Part shown: one piece after another, positions 1 to 4,840 of the stretch
Numbering within the stretch: position 1 is the first letter of the stretch
Layout of the letters: each line of letters begins with the position of its first letter
Assembly (NCBI GenBank): GCA_040797825.1
Contig: JBFNEZ010000139.1
Coordinates: forward strand, 1-10,389
Direction: 5' to 3'
Source: Geosporobacter sp040797825
GTDB taxonomy: Bacteria; Bacillota; Clostridia; Peptostreptococcales; Thermotaleaceae
Length of the DNA stretch: 10,389 nt
Notes under the pieces: model-generated
The model's database searches: none
What the model was told of the DNA's origin: nothing
The model's input: the letters and a program-made list of their open reading frames with translations, nothing else
Made by a program: the position numbers and the translations under genes

Positions 1-5
1 CTTTT

Positions 6-15
6 GTTCCTTATT
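6..15. repeat. Copy of the TetR operator half-site downstream of the TetR gene
   Basis: GTTCCTTATT at this place is a 10-base exact copy of the right arm of the palindrome at 590-617, so the regulator gene is flanked by the same half-site at both ends. On the minus strand it reads AATAAGGAAC and lies 12 bases after the stop codon, where its AAGGAA core could equally be the ribosome binding site of a gene beyond the left edge. Seen: the match. Inferred: any regulatory role. A second, complete palindrome cannot be judged because the window ends here. Confidence 0.3.
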
Positions 16-27
16 CAATAAAAATTT

Positions 28-591
28 TTACATCAGTTGTTTCATACCATTCATATGATATTCAACTAATGTATTTATTTGACTTTCAAGCCAGTACACA
101 TCCTTGTAGTTTTTTGCAATTTCAATAATTCCCTCAATAAAATTTTTGGCTAATATATGTACAATGAGTTCATCTTGGACTAAATTCTTATTTACCTGAT
201 CCTTCATATGACTGGCTAAAATAGTGATAATTTGTTGCTTGAATCCTTCATACTTTGTTCCTGCACTTTTATCTGTTAGAATAACAAATTTTTTGTGGTC
301 AGCAGCAATCGTTTTTCTAATATAATAACTAACATATATATCCATTTTGTCTTCTTCATCATGATGCTCTAAAAAAGAAGAAAAACCATTTATGAAATAA
401 TGATAGAACCCATCCATAACACCGTAGAAAATAGCTTCTTTATTTTCGTAATATAGATATAAATTACTTACGCTTATACCAACTTCTTTAGCAATACTGC
501 GAGTTGTGGTATCTTTGAATCCTTTCTGATAAAACATATTTTCCGATATACCTAGTATTTTATTTCTGATTTCATCTTTCAATATCTGCAT
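28..591 (-). CDS. TetR/AcrR-family transcriptional regulator
   Basis: A 187-residue DNA-binding repressor of ordinary TetR length. The N-terminal helix-turn-helix spans about residues 28-47 (TTTRSIAKEVGISVSNLYLY), followed by the family's YYENKEAIF stretch at 47-55. The remaining alpha-helical part is the ligand-binding and dimerisation domain, which is too divergent to name a ligand. The ATG start is supported by GGAGG 9 bases upstream. That ribosome binding site sits in the loop of a perfect palindrome (590-617) that also touches the promoter, which strongly suggests self-repression. The gene has its own promoter and is separated from the upstream cooS by a strong terminator, so it is not clearly the cooS regulator. 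Its target may lie beyond the left edge. Family assignment is secure; the effector and regulon are unknown. Confidence 0.93.
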   Translation of the reverse strand: MQILKDEIRNKILGISENMFYQKGFKDTTTRSIAKEVGISVSNLYLYYENKEAIFYGVMDGFYHYFINGFSSFLEHHDEEDKMDIYVSYYIRKTIAADHKKFVILTDKSAGTKYEGFKQQIITILASHMKDQVNKNLVQDELIVHILAKNFIEGIIEIAKNYKDVYWLESQINTLVEYHMNGMKQLM

Positions 592-617
592 AATAAGGAA
601 CCTCCGTTCCTTATTAT
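590..617. promoter_or_regulatory. Perfect palindrome, probable autoregulatory operator of the TetR gene
   Basis: ATAATAAGGAAC and GTTCCTTATTAT form exact 12-bp arms around a 4-base centre (CTCC on the plus strand). On the minus strand the centre supplies part of the GGAGG ribosome binding site of the TetR gene, one arm covers the first two bases of its ATG, and the other overlaps the -10 region. Length and symmetry fit a TetR-dimer operator. As RNA, the same sequence would fold with the ribosome binding site in the loop and the start codon at the stem base, so translational control is also possible. It lacks a U-tract and is badly placed for a terminator. Confidence 0.7.
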
Positions 618-644
618 AGTACTAAGAAAAACTTGTCATGTCAA
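616..644 (-). promoter_or_regulatory. Sigma-A-type promoter of the TetR gene
   Basis: On the minus strand a consensus -35 TTGACA (639-644) is followed after exactly 17 bases by TACTAT (616-621). A perfect TATAAT overlaps it 3 bases further on (613-618, spacer 20). Transcription would start close to or inside the palindrome at 590-617, so a bound repressor would block it. The leader would be very short, about 20 to 25 bases. Confidence 0.65.
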
Positions 645-664
645 TACACGAGTCTGAATTATTC

Positions 665-766
665 ATGAAGTTACGAAAACTATCAGAAAGCACTGCTGAG
701 AGTACAAAAAATATTACGAATTTGATTTCGGGTATTCACGGTATGACACGAGAAGTCCTCTTGTAG
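665..766 (+). pseudogene. Fragment of a methyl-accepting chemotaxis protein signalling domain
   Basis: Translated from 665, this frame reads RKLSESTAESTKNITNLI and then runs into a stop at 764. It closely resembles the conserved signalling hairpin of chemoreceptors, usually EVRKLAEQSAEATKEI followed by a Leu-Ile pair. The Glu-Val that should precede RKL is present just upstream (GAAGTT at 667-672) but one base out of frame, consistent with a single-base insertion. No ribosome binding site, N-terminal sensor domain or remaining C-terminal half is visible. The hydrophilic heptad-like pattern fits a coiled coil. The identification rests on about 25 residues, so it is probable and not certain. 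It looks like a relic of a receptor gene that was mostly deleted. Confidence 0.55.
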
Positions 767-779
767 ACAAAAGTCTCCA

Positions 780-804
780 AGTGAGTATCCAAAGGATATC
801 CACT
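780..804. repeat. Hairpin in the intergenic stretch between TetR and cooS
   Basis: AGTGAGTATCC and GGATATCCACT pair around an AAA loop with one mismatch and one G-T pair. No U-tract follows on either strand, so it is not a typical terminator. The rest of 620-873 holds only the chemoreceptor scrap and no other support for a gene. It could be part of a small RNA or simply a chance fold in decayed DNA. Confidence 0.3.
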
Positions 805-873
805 ATTCTATGGTTTAAGTGGCAACTGGCAAAATAATATCCTAGAGAAGAGACAGCTACAGCTTAAGGCTTT

Positions 874-914
874 AACTAAAATAAGACTATCGCTCAGATA
901 GTCTTATTTTAGTT
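874..914 (-). terminator. Strong terminator of cooS
   Basis: AACTAAAATAAGACTATC and its exact reverse complement form an 18-bp perfect stem around a 5-base loop (892-896). It begins 14 bases after the cooS stop codon. On the minus strand the stem's far side ends in TTATTTTAGTT, giving the T-rich tail of an intrinsic terminator. The structure is symmetric enough to act on both strands. Confidence 0.88.
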
Positions 915-927
915 GGGTTAAGATTAT

Positions 928-3060
928 TTAATTTAAACCTAGTTCCTTACGCTTCTTCTCAATATGGTCTACATAGATCTGGATGGTCTTTTCTGCATCC
1001 ATCTCTACCACGACTTTGCCAAGTCCTAAGGTTTCTGTAGTTTCTGTCAAGGTCTTCACAACTACATCACTTCCCGTAATGGAGGGTACGGGTGCCACAT
1101 GAACCAGCCAGCCTAAAGCTACTGCGGTACAAGCATCAGCTACCGCTTTTTGCTCTAGGTACTCAGGAGCACCAATGACTAATGGCAGTTTGTTGGTATC
1201 TACATCTAAGGCATCTGCCAATTCTTTAGCTGTATGGGTCATTTTACCAATATCCACACAGGCACCATAGGTTAACACTGGTGGAATGCCTAGCTGTTTG
1301 CATACAGCCTGTAGGCCCTCGCCGCATTCTTCAGCAGCTTTGGGATTGGTAAGTCCCGTGTACTCCATAACGCTGGAGGTACAGCCGCCAGAGAGGACTA
1401 ATATATTGTTTTCAATCAAGCCTTTTGTGATCTTGAAGATGTTGCTGCCGCCTTGTCCGTATCTTGCAGTAGTACAACCAACGATGGTTGCAATACCGCG
1501 GATGTTGCCATTTGCAATTTGTTCAATTAATGGTTTAAAGCTGCCGCCTAGGGCTTTCTTCACAGATTCTGTACTAAAGCCTACCATACAGTCGGATACA
1601 TGGGGCGGTATGTAGGTCTTTCTATTTTCAGATTTACGCTGCCTAAAGGATTCAATTGCCATATCTAAGGCTTTCGCTGCCTGCTCATTCATCTTCTCAG
1701 GAACAAAGTCTAAGGTATCAGTTCCCTGCAGCTTGATGACCGGATGTGTACTTAAAAGCTTCGTACCAAATCGTTTTGCAAAAATGGGCATGGTAGGTAC
1801 GGTACAGTTATAGTCAAACATAAATAAGTCTATTACACCTGTAGCCAGTAAGTATTCTTGAGATAACCACTCACCCTCTTGACCGCCGTAACCCTTTTGA
1901 TTGTGCATTCCTTCATAGTTAATCAACTGCTGTCCTTCGCAAACATGACCCAGAATCTGAATGCCGTCAGCACCTGCAGCTTTTGCCTTCTGTTGCCACT
2001 CATCAGTAGATGCCATGTCAATGGCTACGTGGGCAAGGAGCGGCATATGACCATTGGTAATTACATTGATCATGTTCTCCTTCAATAAGCCCATATTTTG
2101 TTTCTTCATACCGATCTCTTGTGTACCCATTAGTATTTCCTGGATGATATCTAATAGGAACAAGCCCTGATACTCATTAGCTACTCCGAGACGTACACTG
2201 TTTAATAAGAATTCTACAGGGTCTGAAGTGAAGTTGGTCATACAACGGGTCTGTGCATAGGCAACTTCACTATAGCCACCGCCAGGGAATAAGCCTAACT
2301 GACGCCAAAGCTCTTTTCGCTTAGTGGGCGCAAAGGCTTCAACGGTTTTAGATTCTATATGGTAGGGAGCATGAATATCATCCATCACCCAATCCGCAAA
2401 ATCTATTGCCAGTTGATTCATGGGTTTATTGGCGTCTAAACCTGCCATATCCGCATATTTTTTCAGTTTTTCAGAATCTCTGATTTTTAAACCGCTTTCT
2501 GGATGCTGACCTGCAGCCTTTAGGGTTCGTGCTGCCTGATGGCAGTGGAATATATTGGCAGAGGTACCGATGGTTACATGGCGATACACGAAGTTTCTGG
2601 ATACCATAGTATGGGCATCTACCCCGCAAACCCCTCTAGGAGCCTTCGCACTGATTCTACAAGGACCATTGGCACAAAGCTGACAGGACAGACCTTCGAT
2701 ACAGAATTTACACTGGGTTGGCTGCTGCTGGCTGAAACGGTCAAATACGTTGGTCATACCTGCATCATGGACAACCTGATACATTTCTCGCATGGCAGGA
2801 TCGATAATAACGTTTAATGGATAACCTTCCTTTGACTGATCGCCTTTGGCAATATGCTCCCGCTGCCATTTATGTACCTCTTCCATATCAGGCATTTTGT
2901 CAATTTGATCATAATCCACCTTTACGCGTTCATGAATGTCCTCATGGCGAGCAGGATCGTTATAATCTGCATCCGTTAAATCTGCAGCAAAGGTTTTTTG
3001 ATCACCACGCATTCTCTCTGCACTGTTTTCATAGGATTTTCGAATATCTTTATCTGACAC
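928..3060 (-). CDS. cooS: Anaerobic carbon monoxide dehydrogenase, catalytic subunit
   Basis: Ni-Fe CODH interconverting CO plus water and CO2 plus protons and electrons in the cytoplasm, for energy metabolism, redox balance or carbon fixation. Residues are numbered from the GTG at 3060 (710 residues). B-cluster cysteines are C126, C129, C134 and C145. C-cluster ligands H338, C374, C419, C529, C560 and C601 are all present, with the conserved lysine probably K638. The D-cluster site reads C117-x2-C120, not C-x7-C. By ungapped comparison with remembered C. hydrogenoformans CODH-II, proton-relay His93, His99 and His102 become N169, Q175 and R178, while His96 is kept as H172. About 80 extra N-terminal residues precede the usual start. 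The GTG is chosen because AAGGGAGG lies 7 bases upstream; the frame reaches an ATG at 3099 (723 residues) with poor ribosome-site support. No cooF, cooC or acetyl-CoA synthase gene is nearby. The family is certain; catalytic competence and clade are not. Confidence 0.95.
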   Translation of the reverse strand: MSDKDIRKSYENSAERMRGDQKTFAADLTDADYNDPARHEDIHERVKVDYDQIDKMPDMEEVHKWQREHIAKGDQSKEGYPLNVIIDPAMREMYQVVHDAGMTNVFDRFSQQQPTQCKFCIEGLSCQLCANGPCRISAKAPRGVCGVDAHTMVSRNFVYRHVTIGTSANIFHCHQAARTLKAAGQHPESGLKIRDSEKLKKYADMAGLDANKPMNQLAIDFADWVMDDIHAPYHIESKTVEAFAPTKRKELWRQLGLFPGGGYSEVAYAQTRCMTNFTSDPVEFLLNSVRLGVANEYQGLFLLDIIQEILMGTQEIGMKKQNMGLLKENMINVITNGHMPLLAHVAIDMASTDEWQQKAKAAGADGIQILGHVCEGQQLINYEGMHNQKGYGGQEGEWLSQEYLLATGVIDLFMFDYNCTVPTMPIFAKRFGTKLLSTHPVIKLQGTDTLDFVPEKMNEQAAKALDMAIESFRQRKSENRKTYIPPHVSDCMVGFSTESVKKALGGSFKPLIEQIANGNIRGIATIVGCTTARYGQGGSNIFKITKGLIENNILVLSGGCTSSVMEYTGLTNPKAAEECGEGLQAVCKQLGIPPVLTYGACVDIGKMTHTAKELADALDVDTNKLPLVIGAPEYLEQKAVADACTAVALGWLVHVAPVPSITGSDVVVKTLTETTETLGLGKVVVEMDAEKTIQIYVDHIEKKRKELGLN

Positions 3061-3067
3061 TGATAAA

Positions 3068-3075
3068 CCTCCCTT
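3068..3075 (-). promoter_or_regulatory. Ribosome binding site that places the cooS start at GTG 3060
   Basis: AAGGGAGG on the minus strand is near-perfect and stands 7 bases before the GTG at 3060-3058. It lies inside the longer reading frame that opens at ATG 3099, encoding N-K-G-G there. Upstream of that ATG only an A-rich sequence with a weak GAGAAAA is seen. The GTG is therefore the better start, shortening the protein by 13 residues. Confidence 0.65.
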
Positions 3076-3128
3076 ATTTGTTTTGTATAGATTTTCCATT
3101 CATTTATATTTTCTCGAAAAAAGAACAA

Positions 3129-3158
3129 GATATACCTACATGCTTGCTAAGAATACAA
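3129..3158 (-). promoter_or_regulatory. Candidate cooS promoter
   Basis: On the minus strand TTGTAT (3153-3158) and TATATC (3129-3134) are spaced by 18 bases, about 70 bases before the GTG start. Both hexamers are imperfect and no operator symmetry is obvious beside them, so this is only the best candidate in the region. Confidence 0.33.
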
Positions 3159-3163
3159 AATAA

Positions 3164-3409
3164 TACAAGGGTTTTAGGATTCAAGTTCCAAATTATTCAT
3201 ATGCAAGAAGTATTAGGGGAGAAGCTGCAATCATTAAAGAACCCATGGACGGCAATCAACATATGATAGGTCTTCAAATCGATGTTATAGAGGTGAAAAA
3301 TGACACTACAGCAACTGTTAAAATTGAACGGAGAATCGAGGTTTCTCAAAGATCTCAAAAAACGCCCCAACTGTTTAGGGCGATTTATGATGAATTAGAA
3401 AGATTCTAA
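3164..3409 (+). pseudogene. Unidentified open frame, possible gene remnant
   Basis: An open frame of 81 codons runs from just after a stop at 3161 to a TAA at 3407. The translated middle part (GLQIDVIEVKNDTTATVKIE) has the balanced charged and hydrophobic composition of real protein, but I recognise no family. In-frame ATGs occur at 3245 and 3263, and neither has a good ribosome binding site. The one at 3263 overlaps, as ATGA, the stop of a 21-codon frame starting at ATG 3200. A CGCCC/GGGCG hairpin (3363-3382) lies inside. Given the two clear gene relics next door, a truncated gene end is the likeliest reading; a tiny real gene or chance is possible. Confidence 0.28.
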
Positions 3410-3474
3410 CATACTTTCATTACGATTTGTACATGAGCAAAGGGGAGGTGAGTTAGCGTGAAAAATGCTATTAG

Positions 3475-3624
3475 GGTTTACTCATGCTGGAGATCATTGA
3501 GAAGAGAAACCTCGGGCTCCTGGTGGTCACCCATAGTTCGGAACTGGCGGAACAAATTTGTTCAAGAGTGGTCCGTTTTGAGGAACTGGGAAGTTTGGTT
3601 CCTGCAGAGTCAGGCCAATACTAG
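3475..3624 (+). pseudogene. C-terminal remnant of an ABC-transporter ATP-binding protein
   Basis: This 49-codon stretch ends at TAG 3622 and reads LLMLEIIEKRNLGLLVVTHS followed by SELAEQICSRVVRFEEL. This is the pattern of the end of an ABC ATPase nucleotide-binding domain: the beta strand and switch (H-loop) histidine of VVTHSSELA, then the helix and the final V-x-R-F-E-E strand. Walker A, the signature motif and Walker B are absent, and an in-frame stop at 3472 closes the frame just upstream. A fine ribosome binding site with a GTG at 3458 lies upstream but drives a different frame that gives a Trp-rich, unnatural product. The transporter gene has lost roughly four fifths of its length. Confidence 0.62.
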
Positions 3625-3652
3625 TAAAATAGAAATCTGAGTTTTATGGTTA

Positions 3653-3685
3653 TTTAAAAGGGCGGATACATTCCGTCCTTTTAAA
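3653..3685. terminator. Bidirectional terminator between the two gene relics
   Basis: TTTAAAAGGGCGGA and TCCGTCCTTTTAAA pair over 14 bp with one G-T pair around the loop TACAT (3667-3671). The run of T on one side and of A on the other lets it act on both strands. It stands between the plus-strand ABC ATPase relic and the minus-strand transpeptidase relic, so it probably served both genes when they were intact. Confidence 0.8.
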
Positions 3686-3725
3686 TTTTCAGCTTATGAA
3701 GATACAACGACCCCAAATTCATATT

Positions 3726-3887
3726 CTACACCACGGAAACTCCAGTACCATCTTTGATGTGATCATAAACCCACTTTGCATCATCCACACTTAACCGAAT
3801 ACATCCATGAGAAAGGGATTGGCATAGGCGTGAATCCACAATTTTTTCTCCCTTCGCATCGAATAGAATAAAAGAGATGATATGAAA
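3726..3887 (-). pseudogene. C-terminal catalytic fragment of a YkuD-type L,D-transpeptidase
   Basis: On the minus strand this 53-codon stretch carries the YkuD active-site signature SHGCIRLSVDDAKWVYD, with the catalytic cysteine codon at 3801-3803, and ends in a natural-looking GTGVSVV before TAG at 3726. Intact enzymes make 3-3 cross-links in peptidoglycan using a Cys/His/Gly-Cys motif in a domain of about 120 residues. Here only the last part remains. Upstream, a plausible FH-to-LFD segment continues for some 20 codons and the frame then meets a stop at about 3900. No start codon with a ribosome binding site, signal peptide or peptidoglycan-binding domain is seen. The motif makes the family secure; the gene is a relic. 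Confidence 0.82.
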
Positions 3888-3894
3888 ATTTAAA

Positions 3895-3930
3895 TATGCT
3901 TAATTGAGTATGAATTAGGAGGCAAGCATA
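3895..3930. repeat. Inverted repeat TATGCTT/AAGCATA
   Basis: Seven-base exact arms (3895-3901 and 3924-3930) enclose 22 bases containing a good plus-strand ribosome site, TTAGGAGG, that is not followed by a start codon. It lies between the transpeptidase relic and the 3' end of the gene at 3940. It may be a weak terminator for that gene or a leftover leader whose coding part was deleted. Confidence 0.3.
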
Positions 3931-3939
3931 CAATAATAA

Positions 3940-4584
3940 CTAGTGTTTAATTGGTTCTTCCCACCAACCAAAAGCAATTCTAGCGGAGTCTGATACCTCA
4001 GGGGCCTCTGGATTAGACAAGAATATTAGAAAAGAGCCACAAGGTGGAAAGATGAACTTTCCTTGTTCGTCATCAACCAAAGTAGTTTCCGGTTGGGCGC
4101 GACGGACAAAAGCTTTAATTCCACCGATTGGCTCTCCTGCTACATTAACTGCATACTGAAGATGTACCCTAGGCTGAGGAAGTGGACAGAGTGCAGTATT
4201 GGCTGGGGTTATTAAATTAGATTCCAGTGGCGTTCCGGGAGCAGCTGCATTGAACCAGATTTGAGCTCGAAATGGAGTTTCAGATACATCACTTACAGTC
4301 CAGACAGTAACATGTAAATTAATACCAGAGTTAGGAGGATTATATAATCTTGCCCAAGCACTTGTGCCCATCCCAAAATTTAGATTATCTGCATAACCTA
4401 CAAAATATTTTCCTTCTAGAGATTTGGCCAGCTCGATCGGAACGTCAACGGTATAGTCTAAGGATGGCGTAAAGATTGAGGGCATAGAGCGATAACTTCC
4501 ACAATATGGGTAATTGCTGTTTGTTCTATTGCAAGAAATACAAATTGATTGTTCTTGGCAAGCAACATTAGAGGGATACTCCAT
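3940..4584 (-). CDS. Unrecognised 214-residue protein with Cys-rich N-terminus
   Basis: I do not recognise this gene securely. It resembles, from memory, Firmicutes proteins filed under DUF6143, but I cannot confirm that. Residues 1-35 hold C9, C15, C18 and C28 (a CxxC within a possible metal site or disulfide cluster). From about 45 the sequence becomes beta-rich, with conserved-looking patches LEGKYFVGYADNLNFGMGT at 56-74 and AWARLYNPPNSGINLHVTVW at 76-95, then Pro/Ala-rich segments and an aromatic end (FGWWEEP). No signal peptide or membrane helix is seen. The ATG is supported by AAAGGAG 8 bases upstream. The gene is monocistronic and divergent from the oxidoreductase at 4841. A structural or spore-coat-like role is a guess only. 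Confidence 0.8.
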   Translation of the reverse strand: MEYPSNVACQEQSICISCNRTNSNYPYCGSYRSMPSIFTPSLDYTVDVPIELAKSLEGKYFVGYADNLNFGMGTSAWARLYNPPNSGINLHVTVWTVSDVSETPFRAQIWFNAAAPGTPLESNLITPANTALCPLPQPRVHLQYAVNVAGEPIGGIKAFVRRAQPETTLVDDEQGKFIFPPCGSFLIFLSNPEAPEVSDSARIAFGWWEEPIKH

Positions 4585-4631
4585 AAATACTACTCCTTTA
4601 CTATTAATTTAACAGGGTAGTCTATAAAAAT

Positions 4632-4703
4632 CGTAAATTATTCATAGCGGCCTGTCTTAGTACATAGTACTTCGATGTTGATGAAAAAGTTACTAAATTT
4701 ACG
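4632..4703. repeat. Nested inverted repeats in the divergent intergenic region
   Basis: CGTAAATT (4632-4639) and AATTTACG (4696-4703) are exact inverted copies, and between them AGTAC-ATA-GTACT (4659-4671) is a small perfect palindrome. They sit in the 256-base space between the divergent starts at 4584 and 4841, where regulatory sites for both genes would be expected. No clear sigma-A promoter pair could be settled on either strand here. Confidence 0.35.
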
Positions 4704-4743
4704 GTATAGAAGGCTGAAATAACATAAAGTGAAATTTACACAT

Positions 4744-4799
4744 TACCCAATATGAAAAAGATGTGCTCTGAAAAAGGTATCCTTTGTGATTATTGGGTA
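4744..4799 (+). promoter_or_regulatory. Structured leader before the GlpA-like gene
   Basis: TACCCAATA (4744-4752) and TATTGGGTA (4791-4799) form a perfect 9-bp stem closing a 38-base loop, inside which AAAGG-TAT-CCTTT (4773-4785) makes a second hairpin. It ends 27 bases before the strong ribosome binding site (GGGAGGGG, 4827-4834). The layout of a closing stem with an inner hairpin resembles a small cis-regulatory RNA, but it matches no riboswitch class I know. It could equally be a protein-binding inverted repeat. Confidence 0.38.
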
Positions 4800-4840
4800 T
4801 AAAGAGAACATATTGATTCATTCTTAGGGAGGGGAGCTAT

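Noticed and set aside
939..950. Another GTTCCTTA match similar to the TetR operator arm
   Set aside because: It is only 8 bases, lies inside the cooS 3' coding end (Leu-Gly-Leu region), and has no opposing arm.
2817..3266. A 149-codon plus-strand frame across the cooS 5' end
   Set aside because: It lies mostly antisense to the secure cooS gene, has no ribosome site and no recognisable protein pattern.
3363..3382. CGCCC/GGGCG hairpin as a terminator
   Set aside because: It has only 5 bp, a 10-base loop and no T-run after it.
3458..3640. A 60-codon frame with a strong ribosome site and GTG start
   Set aside because: The product is Trp- and Arg-rich and unlike a folded protein, while another frame in the same DNA reads as the end of an ABC ATPase. 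The ribosome site may be a leftover.
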